Shown one piece after another: positions 34,733 through 45,572 of a DNA stretch of 64,000 nt; position 1 is the stretch's first letter; every line of letters starts with the position of its first letter. A program made the translations under genes and the position numbers. The notes under the pieces were generated by a model. It saw only the letters and a program-made list of their open reading frames with translations, did not search any database and was not told the DNA's origin. Source of the stretch: Vibrio gallaecicus (GTDB taxonomy: Bacteria; Pseudomonadota; Gammaproteobacteria; Enterobacterales; Vibrionaceae). The stretch covers positions 372,001-436,000 of the forward strand of contig NZ_AP025491.1 of NCBI RefSeq assembly GCF_024347495.1, read 5' to 3'.

Positions 34733-35237
34733 CAACAGCGCGCTTTCTTTATTGTTCCCAATGGAAGCAGTGTTTGAAAGTTACGTTGCGTCTGTGCTCA
34801 GAAAACAACTGCCTGATGGTGCAGAGCTTACGACACAAGCATCCTCGAAATATCTCGTAACTCATAATGATCGAACTCAGTTTCAGCTGAAGCCAGATCT
34901 ATTGTTAACATTACCGACCAACACAACAGAACCAGAATACAAAGAGCTGGTTTTGGATACGAAATGGAAACTAATCGATGTAGAAGAGCATAACTATGGG
35001 TTGTCCCAATCCGATCTCTATCAAATGTTTGCATATGGGCATAAATATTTATATGGTACGGGTGACCTTTTGTTGATCTATCCCGCACATAGTAGTTTTC
35101 AAAAGCCGATAGAATATAGCTTTGATTATAGTGATTCATTAAGGCTTTGGGTTGTGCCGTTTGTTATCTCGTTAACTGGCGATTCGACCCTCGAATGGCC
35201 AAAGGCTTTAAAATTACAAGCTTATAAACCTCATTAG
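34722..35237 (+). CDS. McrC C-terminal nuclease part (separated by frameshift)
   Basis: Frame open from 34581, but McrC-like only from about 34662. The ATG at 34722 overlaps the upstream stop (34730-34732), so re-initiation could make a 171-aa piece. SLLFPMEAVFESYVA is the conserved start of the McrC nuclease domain. LKPDLLL and LVLDTKWKL give the D...D-x-K residues of the PD-(D/E)XK core, then QSDLYQMFAYGHKYL. All catalytic residues look intact. If the two halves are produced separately and assemble, McrBC could still work. Confidence 0.7.
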   Translation: MKGDNSALSLLFPMEAVFESYVASVLRKQLPDGAELTTQASSKYLVTHNDRTQFQLKPDLLLTLPTNTTEPEYKELVLDTKWKLIDVEEHNYGLSQSDLYQMFAYGHKYLYGTGDLLLIYPAHSSFQKPIEYSFDYSDSLRLWVVPFVISLTGDSTLEWPKALKLQAYKPH

Positions 35238-35513
35238 CATATTTCGGTGTGCAATAGTCCTTAAACAGAGTTGAATTTCCATTTATCAGTAATGCGCGAG
35301 GTGGCGCAATATGGTAAACCCAATTGACTGTGGTTTGATAAGTTGAATTAAATAAATTTGGGTCAAGGATTGCAGATCCTACCCTTGCAAACGATTTTCT
35401 AAAGTTATTGATGCCTCATAAGGATTGATCAATATATGGGAAATTGTTGAGTGTGCTTCTCTTTTCAGCACATGGTTGCTAACAAACCGATTAACTAGCA
35501 TTAAGTGATTGAT

Positions 35514-38500
35514 ATGATTTTAGATAGTGTTCAGAACCCAGTATTAACGATGCACCAGTGGTTTAATGAGTTTGAATCGAAAAGAGACAAACCTAAAAAA
35601 GGGATGCCTTTGTGGGTCTTAAAGGTCACGGACGAAGAACTTCAGCAAATGAACAAGCTCTTAAAGGCCCTTTTTAGAGCTAAAGATCCGTCTGTCGTGT
35701 TTAATCAACACTCTTGTGCTGGTTATGGTAAGAAGTTTGACCAAATATTCACACTTTATTTAGCTACATGGATCCAAAGGAACTTTACGGGTGGAAAGGA
35801 ACGATGGCCTGTTGTTTTGCGCAGTATCGATATCTCACACAACAGTCGGCTCAACACGTATATATATGACTCTGTAAAAGCAGGTTTAAAATATTGGGGT
35901 ATTGACCTCTACTCTACTTCATCTGCAAACCAATATTTTGCGACTTTATACTGTCAAGGTGGATTCCCTAGATCTGGACTTGTTGGTTTGAGCAGTGGAC
36001 CAGTACCGGAATATTTGGACAAGGTTATTTCTCAGTATGCTTTGTTTCATCACACATCTGAAATCAACGATATTGCTAATCAGCAACTTGAATTGCTACC
36101 AGAAACTCTGAAGCAACTTCCTTTTGCTAAATTAGCTACGGTTTTGATTTCCAAGTTAATGGAGTATCGAGATCGCTATCATCTGCACGGAGAGTCTGAT
36201 CCTGTAATCGCATTGAATATACGACACCCACAGTGGAGAGATGAACTTCCATTTTTGCTTTGTGACGATGAGGCATATGAATTAATTGGTCGTTTGGTAC
36301 GTAAGACATCAGCAATCATTCGTCGCGAGCAGAACCCAGTTAGAATTAAGCGTTACCTCAGAGAAGATATGGGGCATTGGGATTTGGTCGCTGAGACTTA
36401 TGTTAACCATACTATTCATCCTCAAGATTTGTCTCGCGTGCTAGCGTTGGAAACTTTACCCAAATTCTTTGACCTATATACCCAAACCAATACGGGAGAA
36501 CGTGTTAGAACCGCATCTTTTAACCTTAAAGGGTACGCTAACCAAAGGTGGCAAGTCATAACCAAGTTTGCTCATTTTTATAATGCTAATGCTGCGAGTA
36601 ACATTGGCTATGAGCTTTGGAGTGATGGCCGAAAATTTAATAGTGATACGTATTACCGAGGTGAAGAGCTAAATCAAGCTCTACCATGGGTTTTTTCTAC
36701 TGAAGGTGAAAAGTCGCAGTACCTTGGTCAAGGTAATGTTCATGTAAAACAAGCCTCTGCACTAATTGTTCACGCTGGTTCAGTTGAACCGGCAACTTCT
36801 CGATCAAAAGTTGAAAAGGTTGGAAGCATTTCGAGTTTAGAACGAGATGTTTTTCGCGTTGTTGGCAAGGCAAAAGTCCAATTAGATTATGGTTTCATTG
36901 AAGTAGAGACCAGCGCTGAGGAAGCCCAAGATGTTACGTGTTGGTTGGAGGGAGAGCGTAATCATGAGGCTATCTCACACCAATATGTATTCGAGGGTAA
37001 ACCTACTGGAATGATGAGATTTGGAGTCAATAAGTCTCAACTTATTCCGAATGCCGAGTTGTTCTGGAAAAGTATTGATTCTGATTCGCTCGTGCCACTA
37101 AGTTCAGATGCATTCTCTTATGGCCTTGGTTCGGTTATTTGGTTTAACGCTGGTCAGGTAATGTGGCAAATGAAATGCGCGATTTTGCCTGCTTCATCTG
37201 ATTTTAATGTGATTCATTACGGTAAAGGTGAAATTGAACTAAAAGCTATGGGTTTCAAAAATACTTGTCTTGGCTTCGTGGAGAGTGAAAAAAACTGGTT
37301 AAGAGATGTTGAAGTTATAGAGGATATGTTCCTCGCTGAAGTTCAGATTCCAGCGAGTATGCCTGACACTTTTCACCCAGTGTTGGGGTGGAACAACTCC
37401 ACTAAGAATACCCTGACGTTTGAATTTGATTCGATGCAATCTGGCGTATGCTTGCTCGGTAGTAAAGGCAATACACTCAATGCTAGGGGGAATAAGACCA
37501 CTTTGGACGACCTTTACGCAAGTAGTTTAAAGGTAAAACTAGGTGAAGAGTCCAGCTCGATCAGCGTGTCTGCTGCATTAATGCAACATAAAACTATTAA
37601 AGCCAGTATTACTGATATCATTCAAATTCCTGAATCAAAAGTTACGGTAGGAAGTGGCGAATTAGCGCGTATGGCACAGGCGCTATTTACACAATCTGAT
37701 GATACTCGTGATCGTGTTTCATTTAAATTCTACTCAGGACGAGAACTTTTGGAATCACGTGTACCAGCAATCGAACAGTTCAAGTATCCCGTAGCTTCTT
37801 TGAAAGAAGATCGTTCTATGCTTCGCATTTATGGCGCTCATGATCATAGAAATCCAGAATCAATACAGCTCTATACTGCACCTATATGGGATCTATCACG
37901 CGAACACACGCCACTATTTAAGTCCTTAGGAGATCGAGGAGAGTTGTTTTTTGCAATGCCAGAAATAAATGAACCTGGACCATGGTTCGTGTACGCAAAA
38001 AATGATCGAAAGATTCAACCAAGGGCTGTACTCGTCGTTCAGGATGAAACTGAAATTAAAGAATACAATTACTCTCGCCTACAGTTATCTATCAGAGATC
38101 TACACTTCAACTCTGAGACTAGGAGCTTTGATTATTCAGAAATGGATGCTGCTTTGAAGGAGCTAGTGTTTGACCTTCAACATAATGATTGGCACACCGT
38201 GCAGTCGTTCGTTGAACAGCTTTCAATTGCCAATCCAACAACGTTCCACATTTTCAAGCGTCTTGCTGCGAATCCAAACGTGTTTGCTTCATTGTTATTA
38301 AAACAAGAAAATCTTGAAGAGTTTGAATCGGTTTGGTCAATATCACTCGATATGCCATTCGAATGGTTGAGCGTCCCTCTAAATCAATGGATCGATGCTA
38401 TCAGGTTGGCGACTAAGAGCACCATGGAATCCCTTGTGATGATGAAGGATCAACTACCCGTTGATCAGTTTGAACAAATTCAAAAAACTATGTTGAAAAG

Positions 38501-39023
38501 TCGTCTTCAAAACTTGTCAGATAAAGGTGAGTACTTTGCAGCTGTTGTTGACGCAGCACTGTTTGTTCTGTACGACATAAAGCCAAGTTGGATGGATTTC
38601 CCAATTTATGCATCAGAAGAGCTGCCGTCTTATATCGCTGACTTTCATAAGCAAAAATCCGAATATTTTGGTCGTCAAGAAGGCAGACTTCTGACTCAAA
38701 TTCAAAACAAGCATAATGACATTCGATTAAAAGAGCTTCTTGATACAAGGTTATCGAGAGATCTTTTGGATGCTGAACTTAAAGGATTTACTCAGCATTA
38801 CTCTGTAGAGAAGTCGAAAGCAATACGACTGGCGATACCACTTGAGTTACCGGTTAAAGTTGCACTTCACAATGCAGGAATCTACCCAGCTGCTGATATT
38901 AATGAAGAAGAGTTGAGGTTGGTTAACTTCGCTTTAAACCGTCTATCTCAGTTTGACCGAGTATGGACACAAGAATCGATGGCGATTGCACTAAAATCTG
39001 CAGTTAAATTACGAGCGCAATAG
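35514..39023 (+). CDS. druH: DruH-like protein (Druantia type III)
   Basis: A GTG at 35505 is an alternative; I take ATG 35514, giving 1169 aa. No catalytic motif is obvious; the protein is mostly soluble with a beta-rich middle. The call rests on size (about 1.1-1.2 kaa) and on the invariant pairing with a 2.1-kaa DruE-like helicase starting 9 bp later, the arrangement of type III Druantia (DruH-DruE). Residues about 330-400 are aromatic-rich (YYRGEELNQALPWVF). A 267-bp gap before it separates it from mcrC and may contain its promoter. Role unknown in the family. Confidence 0.72.
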   Translation: MILDSVQNPVLTMHQWFNEFESKRDKPKKGMPLWVLKVTDEELQQMNKLLKALFRAKDPSVVFNQHSCAGYGKKFDQIFTLYLATWIQRNFTGGKERWPVVLRSIDISHNSRLNTYIYDSVKAGLKYWGIDLYSTSSANQYFATLYCQGGFPRSGLVGLSSGPVPEYLDKVISQYALFHHTSEINDIANQQLELLPETLKQLPFAKLATVLISKLMEYRDRYHLHGESDPVIALNIRHPQWRDELPFLLCDDEAYELIGRLVRKTSAIIRREQNPVRIKRYLREDMGHWDLVAETYVNHTIHPQDLSRVLALETLPKFFDLYTQTNTGERVRTASFNLKGYANQRWQVITKFAHFYNANAASNIGYELWSDGRKFNSDTYYRGEELNQALPWVFSTEGEKSQYLGQGNVHVKQASALIVHAGSVEPATSRSKVEKVGSISSLERDVFRVVGKAKVQLDYGFIEVETSAEEAQDVTCWLEGERNHEAISHQYVFEGKPTGMMRFGVNKSQLIPNAELFWKSIDSDSLVPLSSDAFSYGLGSVIWFNAGQVMWQMKCAILPASSDFNVIHYGKGEIELKAMGFKNTCLGFVESEKNWLRDVEVIEDMFLAEVQIPASMPDTFHPVLGWNNSTKNTLTFEFDSMQSGVCLLGSKGNTLNARGNKTTLDDLYASSLKVKLGEESSSISVSAALMQHKTIKASITDIIQIPESKVTVGSGELARMAQALFTQSDDTRDRVSFKFYSGRELLESRVPAIEQFKYPVASLKEDRSMLRIYGAHDHRNPESIQLYTAPIWDLSREHTPLFKSLGDRGELFFAMPEINEPGPWFVYAKNDRKIQPRAVLVVQDETEIKEYNYSRLQLSIRDLHFNSETRSFDYSEMDAALKELVFDLQHNDWHTVQSFVEQLSIANPTTFHIFKRLAANPNVFASLLLKQENLEEFESVWSISLDMPFEWLSVPLNQWIDAIRLATKSTMESLVMMKDQLPVDQFEQIQKTMLKSRLQNLSDKGEYFAAVVDAALFVLYDIKPSWMDFPIYASEELPSYIADFHKQKSEYFGRQEGRLLTQIQNKHNDIRLKELLDTRLSRDLLDAELKGFTQHYSVEKSKAIRLAIPLELPVKVALHNAGIYPAADINEEELRLVNFALNRLSQFDRVWTQESMAIALKSAVKLRAQ

Positions 39024-39032
39024 GTTGTAATA

Positions 39033-42000
39033 ATGTCTACCAAAGCAATTAATTTTAAGTCTCTCTATAAAGATCTTTCCTCAGTTACGTCACAGGCAGT
39101 GATTAACCGACTTCAGTTGAAATCGGCGCCTTTAAGAAAGTTTTTGCAAAGTGAGTTTCAAGTCAAATATGGCAAGGGTAACGACTTTTTCGCTCAACCT
39201 GTTTTTGAGGCTACTTTTGGTTGGTCCTCGGAAGGCTGTGAAAATGATCTTAACGGGCTGGTCACTCAAGGTAAGTTAGAACAAACTTTCGTTAATAACC
39301 TGTCGCAACCGCCAATGCCTTTCCCTGACTCTTCTGAGGAAAAAGAGGAATATCGTCTTAAAGGAATAAGTGAAGACCGTTGGGCTGAAGACATACAGGA
39401 AGATTACACTTGGCCTTTGGATAGACCGCCATATAAGCATCAACTAAAAGCTTGGGACTACTTGTCCTCTGAGAAAGTGAAATCCGTAGTTGTTACTTCT
39501 GGGACTGGTTCAGGTAAAACCGAGTGTTTTCTAGTTCCATTGTTGAATGACTTAGCGAAGCAATCCAACCGAAGTGCAGAACCTCTTGAAGGAACACAGG
39601 CGATATTCCTTTACCCGCTTAATGCTCTGATCAATTCGCAGAAAGAGCGTCTGAGTGCCTGGACACGTGGCTTTAAAGGGAAGGTCAGGTTTGCTCTGTA
39701 TAACGGGGAAACACCGACTCAAGCTCCATCTAAAGCTATTTCCAACGCGAGCTTCAGTAAGAATGCAGCTCCTGAATTGGTTACCAATAGAAAAGAAATT
39801 TGGTCTTCTCCGCCACCGATACTCGTAACTAACGCGACCATGCTTGAATACATGCTTATTCGTCAGCAGGATGAAGATATTCTTGCCAAGTCACAAGGAA
39901 AGTTAAAGTGGATAGTGTTGGATGAAGCGCATACGTATGTTGGTTCTCAAGCCGCAGAGATTGCACTGCTGCTGCGTAGGGTGATGCATGCCTACAATGT
40001 TAAGCCTGAAGATGTTCGTTTTGTAGCAACTTCTGCAACTATTGGTGATAAAAACAAACAAGAAGAGACAAACAGAGATCTCCAAAGGTTTTTGGCCAAG
40101 GTTGCAGGGGTATTACCCGAGCAAGTCGAAGTGGTTAATGGTCATCGTTCTATACCCAAAATCAACTCAACTGTAGCTGAATCTTCTTTTAGCTTTAAAA
40201 AAGCTAGAGACATGAGCTCCGGTGACCTTTTCGACTATATGAGTAGTTTTCAAGTACTTCGTGAGATGCGAGACCTTTTGACTCGCGAACCACATACACT
40301 TGAAGAAATTGCTCGTATTCTTGAGCCGAGCAAAGCAGAGAGTATTTCGCAGGTTGAATTCACAAAAGCGCTAGATGTTATTGATTTGGCGGTAACCGCA
40401 TACCCTCAAGGAGATGATAGTCAGCAAGCATTCCTGCCGGTACGAGCTCATATTTTCCATCGCTCTCAAAGAGGCCTTTGGGCTTGTTCTGATCCAAATT
40501 GTTGCCATAAAGCTAACACGGAGCTTCAAGATGGTTGGAAGTTTGGCATGGTTTATACAAGCGAGCGAACACATTGTGAAGGAGAGTGCGGAGCTCCTGT
40601 TTTTGAGCTAACCCATTGTAAAGATTGTGGAACACCAAGCCTTGCTGCAGCAAAGACAACAGCAAAGGGTGGAATAAAGTTGTTGGAACCGAGAGAGACA
40701 GATCTGCTAGACGATTATGTCGATGAGATTGATGAACATGATCAGTTTTCTGAAGAAAGTATCGATACTGAGTTTGAGGCCAATGTTCAGATTTTTGCAA
40801 GAGAGGACGCTCTAGGGAATGCACATGATCAACTAGGCTGCACTCATGTAAGCATCGACCCGAAAACCAATCGCATATCTGAAGGTTTCGAACCTGGGCA
40901 TCTTGATATTTTCTATAACCAAAATGATCGCGATGACGGTTTGCGCTGTGCACACTGCCATGGTGTAGAAAATGTACCGAATACTCAATTCAAACGTGCT
41001 TTGTTAGGTTCTCCATTCTTGATGGGCTCTCTAGTACCGGCTATGTTGCGCCACATACCAGGTGATAACAGTGATGACCTCAAAGGAAAGCGTTTGATTA
41101 CGTTTACTGATAGTCGTCAAGGCACGGCTCGATTTTCAGCGAAGATGCAGTTAGATTCGGAACGTAATTGGACCAGAAGTCAGGTTTACAAAAATGCGGT
41201 TCTAGAGTCTGGTGAACTGAATCTGCCTGATGATGTAAGAAATCTTAAAACAACTATTCAAGTAATGAGAGACAACGGTGTTCCGGAGGCGGTTATTGCT
41301 CCGATGGAACTAAATTACATTGCACAGTTGAAAAAAGTACCATCAAAAAAAGTAAATTGGACTGAGCTAAAAGAACGTTTGAGCGTTTTACCAGAGATAC
41401 AACTACTGTCTGGTGCTGAACTAGACTTGTTAGAGGGTAAGGCTCTTGAGAAGTATGATGAGCGTATTCCTGGTGAGTACCGCTTACGTTCTGAGTTGTT
41501 GAGTGATGCAGATAATCTTGCTGATCTGTTCTTAAAACGAGAGTTTGCTAGGCGTGGTAAGAATGCTAATAACCTTGAATCTATGGGACTAGTTAGCCTT
41601 CATTATCCAACAATCGCTAACCTTTCTGAAGAAGATATGAATTCTTCAGAGTGGCGAAGCTTGGGATTTACTTTTGAAGACCTTAAGAACTATCTGAAGA
41701 TTTGCATAGACTTCTATATCCGAGAAAATACGCTCGTTGATATAGATAGGAGTGTCATCAACTGGATGGGAGCCAAGATTAACCCAAGATTACTCAGAGA
41801 GTCGAGTTACGAATACATGGATGAGTTTGAGAAAAGGGCGGTATTTAGGTTCCCTGTAGTTAATAACGGTCTTCAGCATCGTCTGGTTCGCCTACTAGAA
41901 TTAGGCTCAGGCCGTATTGCAAAGAATGAGAAAGAACTTTTTAACTCTGTGTTGTCTTTTATTTGGGGCTTACTAACAAAACGTACTCAATTATTAACGT

Positions 42001-45000
42001 TGTCTGAACGACAAGAAATGAGTACTGGTAATGAGATATCTGGTTATAACTTAAAGTTTGATGAGAAAGTCGAATTCGCACCTATCGAAAAGGCTTGGCT
42101 GTGCCCAGTTACTAATCGATGGCTTGATACCACCTTTAGAGGATTGAGTCCGTATACTACAGGCTCTTCGACACTGGATGATGTTAAATGTGATGAACCA
42201 TTTGAGATCAGTCATCCTGAGATAGAAACACTTAATAGCTCTCCAGCTGACGTAAGAAGCTGGTTAGCAGACGAAGACGTTTTGAATTCTCACCGTGATC
42301 ATGGCCGTTGGTCTGATATCAATGACAGAGTAATTGCGGGTGTACCTTTAGTTAGAGCGGCTGAGCACTCTGCCCAACAGAGCTCGGACAAGCTCAAACG
42401 TCTCGAAAAGGCATTTAAAAAAGATTATTTAAATGTTCTTAGTTGTTCTACTACTATGGAGATGGGGGTAGATATTGGTTCTCTTAGTATGGTGGCAATG
42501 AATAATGTTCCACCGAGTACTTCGAACTATCTTCAGCGTGCTGGTCGAGCAGGTCGACGCAGAGAATCAACTGCACTTGCGCTAACGTTCTGTAAAGCGA
42601 CACCTCATGGAGAGCGTGTATTTAGTGAACCTAAGTGGCCTTTCGCAACTCCGATCCGAGTGCCTAAGGTTTCGCTAGATAGTGGGACCATTGTACAGCG
42701 CCACATAAATGCATTCTTGCTAGCGAGTTTTTTGAAGATTGAGAAAAGTCGTTCTAACAATCTTTTGAAGATGCAAGTTGGTGCATTCTTCTTGGGTGAT
42801 AGCGGGCTCAATCCGTTCAACGCCTTCAGAAATTGGTTAGTTGGCCCTGCACGTAATGATGAAAACGTGCTTGCAGGGATAGATAGCCTTAAGTTTGATT
42901 CGGTGTTTGTTGGTCATCTTAACAGTATCCTTATGGAGAGTGCATTAAATGCTATCGAATCTTCGCATACCAAGTGGTTGCGCAGATATGAGTCACTCAA
43001 CACACAAATTGAAGCGACAAGTGACAGTAGCTCTCCTGCATCTAAAAAACTAACAAGACAATTGAAACGTTTGGAACGAGACTATTTATTGGCTGAGTTG
43101 GCTAATACGGGTTATTTGCCCGGCTATGGTTTCCCTACAGGCGTGGTTCAGCTAATCACTGATAACCGTAGTGAAAACAACTCAAGAGATGATGGTAAGT
43201 CTCAACATCGTACTTCGTATCCAAGTCGAGGCCTTGAAGTAGCGCTAAGAGAATATGCTCCAGGTGCAGAAATCGTTCGTGATGGGGCTGTTTATCAATC
43301 TCAAGGCCTGCAACTCAATTGGAAGATGCCATTCTCTGGTAATGATATTAAGCAAGAACAGCTTATTGAATATCAATGGGAATGTGATCACTGCGGGAAC
43401 ATAGGCTTTGAGTCGGTGAGTTCTGAACGAGCGAATATTCGTTGTAATGACTGTGACAGTGACAGATTAACCTGGAGTGAGTTTATTGTTCCATCGGGCT
43501 TTGTTGTAGATTTTAATAAGCCTCTGCATAACAACTATGTGTCACCAAATTATTCAGGATACAGAGAGCCTAAAGTTGCTTTGAGTGACGCACAGTGGCA
43601 GCCACTTTCAAATTCTGGCGTTGGACGCTACCGCGTGTCTGAATACGGTTCGATTTTCCATTATAACGATGGAGAAGGTGGCGGATATGCGCTGTGCTGG
43701 TGTTGTGGTAGATCTGAGCCTTTGAGTGTAGAAAAAACTCCGGTGGGGAACGTCAGGCTATCCAAAGAGCCTAATATATTGAAAACTCACAAGCGACTTC
43801 AGGGTTTCAAAGTTAAGGGCGAGGTGATGTGTGATGGTGTTAGAGATGGCTGGGGAATTAAAACCAGTGAGATTAGTAAATCTGAAAAAGAAATCTCTAT
43901 GCCTTTCATCATGGGTTATCCGCAAAGTATGGCTATGTTTGAGTTGCAGTTGAAAAGCCCTACGTCGGGCAACTGGATATCTGATGAGACTCTGCTTTAT
44001 ACGCTTGGTGTAGCACTTAGACAAATGTACTCAGATGAGAAAGGCATCACTACTCAAGAACTTGGCGTAGTAACTAGACGCAAAAGAACCGAGTCTTTTG
44101 AAGATGTGGTGAGTTTATACATCTTTGACTCTGCGACTCAGGGAGCTGGCTTCTCGAGTTCTATGCCGGAAGTTCTTTCACAGCTTCTAAAGGATCTTAC
44201 TGAGTATTTAAAGAAATGTCCTAATAATTGTGAGGCGGCGTGTCACGCATGTCTATTGGATTACGATACTCAACATAATGTAAAAATACTAAATCGTAAT
44301 TATTTGATTAAAGAGCTTGAGGAAAACAGGATTCTTGAAGGGTTAGCCCTTTCAACAGAAAGGTGTTTCTTTGGAGATTCTTCGAGGGTGGAACTCAGTA
44401 GTGCTAATCAGGTTTTGTCCAGAGTTGGGCATTCTTGTAGTCAGATAAATGTATTTTTAAGTTCATCTGAGTGGCATTTCGGCGAGTGGAATATTCGAGA
44501 AAAAATTACCACGTTTGCAACAAAAGGGATTCCAGTCAACGTTTATTTTTCTAAAGAGTTAGCTGATTCATTAGACTCTGACCTTGCTTGGGAGATAGCC
44601 CGATCTATGCCTGTAGGTATTATCAATTTCCAAGAGTTGGATAAACCCATTGAATTAGCTTCGGGCGGCCAGCCAGTTATGTCGTTAAAAGTTGATTCAA
44701 AATTACACTGGTACGCGACCGATGAACTGAGTCAACTGGGCGCAAATGAACATTGGGGAAGTGGTGAAGACCTGTGTTTAGTAACTGCTGTGAAAGAGCT
44801 AGAGATTAACTCGACTAAATTTAATCTTGAGGCGCTTGCTCAGGCTTCTAATCTAAATGAAAACTCCTTTATATTAAGTGATGTCACCTCATTGAAAGGC
44901 AGCATTACTTCATTCGGAGTTAGTTTTGTTGAGCTGTTGGTAGGCAAAATCCCATCTTTAAATGAAACGCTTAACAACAATATCGAATCCATTCACTATA

Positions 45001-45470
45001 GTGACCAATATGTGGTGAGCCCAATTAGTGTTGTGTTAATTAACCATGTATTGGCTGCATTTAATAAGCGCTATGGCCACTTTTCATCAGAAATCAATAC
45101 TGTTGCTCCAAGGAAATATGTGACCGATCAAAGGCTGTCTTCATCTATTGGTGATAACTTCTTGGAAGCAAATGATGTCTTGGATTTTATCTATGATTCG
45201 TCAAGAGCTCTTGGTGCCGAAGTTTATGGAGATATCGTTGATAAGTCAGAATTATCACACAGCCGCATTATGCGAATTGATTTAAAAGATGGTAGAGAGA
45301 TTAAGCTTCTATTTGATCATGGTATGGGTTATTGGAGTCGTAGCAGAGATTACCCACAAAAGTTCGATTTTAAAAATGTTGGATGTGAAGCATCCTCTAT
45401 TGATGATTGGAACTTTGGGTTGAGAGATTCAGGGAAGGAAACCTTTATCGCCGTTAAACTAGGAGACTGA
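39033..45470 (+). CDS. druE: DruE-like giant helicase with DUF1998 region (Druantia type III)
   Basis: 2145 aa. SF2 motor: TSGTGSGKTE (Walker A 157-163), VLDEAHTY (Asp297), VATSATIG, MEMGVDIGSLSMVAMNN and LQRAGRAGRR. It is embedded in long helical inserts. Cys-rich sites occur at about 485-535 (CSDPNCC, CEGECG, CKDCG), about 1450-1475 (CDHCG, CNDC) and CPNNCEAACHACLLDY from 1729, the DUF1998-type cluster. The final 350 residues look like a phospholipase-D-type fold, but I see no HKD motif. DruE is the shared hallmark of Druantia systems. Followed by a strong terminator, so druH-druE form a unit. Zorya and Druantia III are known to act synergistically, relevant to the Zorya-like genes at 2-11 kb. 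Confidence 0.82.
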   Translation: MSTKAINFKSLYKDLSSVTSQAVINRLQLKSAPLRKFLQSEFQVKYGKGNDFFAQPVFEATFGWSSEGCENDLNGLVTQGKLEQTFVNNLSQPPMPFPDSSEEKEEYRLKGISEDRWAEDIQEDYTWPLDRPPYKHQLKAWDYLSSEKVKSVVVTSGTGSGKTECFLVPLLNDLAKQSNRSAEPLEGTQAIFLYPLNALINSQKERLSAWTRGFKGKVRFALYNGETPTQAPSKAISNASFSKNAAPELVTNRKEIWSSPPPILVTNATMLEYMLIRQQDEDILAKSQGKLKWIVLDEAHTYVGSQAAEIALLLRRVMHAYNVKPEDVRFVATSATIGDKNKQEETNRDLQRFLAKVAGVLPEQVEVVNGHRSIPKINSTVAESSFSFKKARDMSSGDLFDYMSSFQVLREMRDLLTREPHTLEEIARILEPSKAESISQVEFTKALDVIDLAVTAYPQGDDSQQAFLPVRAHIFHRSQRGLWACSDPNCCHKANTELQDGWKFGMVYTSERTHCEGECGAPVFELTHCKDCGTPSLAAAKTTAKGGIKLLEPRETDLLDDYVDEIDEHDQFSEESIDTEFEANVQIFAREDALGNAHDQLGCTHVSIDPKTNRISEGFEPGHLDIFYNQNDRDDGLRCAHCHGVENVPNTQFKRALLGSPFLMGSLVPAMLRHIPGDNSDDLKGKRLITFTDSRQGTARFSAKMQLDSERNWTRSQVYKNAVLESGELNLPDDVRNLKTTIQVMRDNGVPEAVIAPMELNYIAQLKKVPSKKVNWTELKERLSVLPEIQLLSGAELDLLEGKALEKYDERIPGEYRLRSELLSDADNLADLFLKREFARRGKNANNLESMGLVSLHYPTIANLSEEDMNSSEWRSLGFTFEDLKNYLKICIDFYIRENTLVDIDRSVINWMGAKINPRLLRESSYEYMDEFEKRAVFRFPVVNNGLQHRLVRLLELGSGRIAKNEKELFNSVLSFIWGLLTKRTQLLTLSERQEMSTGNEISGYNLKFDEKVEFAPIEKAWLCPVTNRWLDTTFRGLSPYTTGSSTLDDVKCDEPFEISHPEIETLNSSPADVRSWLADEDVLNSHRDHGRWSDINDRVIAGVPLVRAAEHSAQQSSDKLKRLEKAFKKDYLNVLSCSTTMEMGVDIGSLSMVAMNNVPPSTSNYLQRAGRAGRRRESTALALTFCKATPHGERVFSEPKWPFATPIRVPKVSLDSGTIVQRHINAFLLASFLKIEKSRSNNLLKMQVGAFFLGDSGLNPFNAFRNWLVGPARNDENVLAGIDSLKFDSVFVGHLNSILMESALNAIESSHTKWLRRYESLNTQIEATSDSSSPASKKLTRQLKRLERDYLLAELANTGYLPGYGFPTGVVQLITDNRSENNSRDDGKSQHRTSYPSRGLEVALREYAPGAEIVRDGAVYQSQGLQLNWKMPFSGNDIKQEQLIEYQWECDHCGNIGFESVSSERANIRCNDCDSDRLTWSEFIVPSGFVVDFNKPLHNNYVSPNYSGYREPKVALSDAQWQPLSNSGVGRYRVSEYGSIFHYNDGEGGGYALCWCCGRSEPLSVEKTPVGNVRLSKEPNILKTHKRLQGFKVKGEVMCDGVRDGWGIKTSEISKSEKEISMPFIMGYPQSMAMFELQLKSPTSGNWISDETLLYTLGVALRQMYSDEKGITTQELGVVTRRKRTESFEDVVSLYIFDSATQGAGFSSSMPEVLSQLLKDLTEYLKKCPNNCEAACHACLLDYDTQHNVKILNRNYLIKELEENRILEGLALSTERCFFGDSSRVELSSANQVLSRVGHSCSQINVFLSSSEWHFGEWNIREKITTFATKGIPVNVYFSKELADSLDSDLAWEIARSMPVGIINFQELDKPIELASGGQPVMSLKVDSKLHWYATDELSQLGANEHWGSGEDLCLVTAVKELEINSTKFNLEALAQASNLNENSFILSDVTSLKGSITSFGVSFVELLVGKIPSLNETLNNNIESIHYSDQYVVSPISVVLINHVLAAFNKRYGHFSSEINTVAPRKYVTDQRLSSSIGDNFLEANDVLDFIYDSSRALGAEVYGDIVDKSELSHSRIMRIDLKDGREIKLLFDHGMGYWSRSRDYPQKFDFKNVGCEASSIDDWNFGLRDSGKETFIAVKLGD

Positions 45471-45536
45471 GTTTGAACAAGTTAGAAGGCATAGTTTTAT
45501 TAAACTAAGTACTTCTTCCTCTCACTAGCAAATTAG

Positions 45537-45572
45537 ATGCCTCTCGTTGACTTATAAACGAGGGGCATTTTT
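45537..45572 (+). terminator. Rho-independent terminator after druE
   Basis: Stem ATGCCTCTCGTT / AACGAGGGGCAT (one G-T pair), loop GACTTATA, then TTTTT. Located 66 bp after the druE stop; strong. Confidence 0.88.

Noticed and set aside
40513..40953. 146-aa minus-strand ORF within druE
   Set aside because: Antisense to the conserved Cys-rich region of the helicase; no independent evidence.
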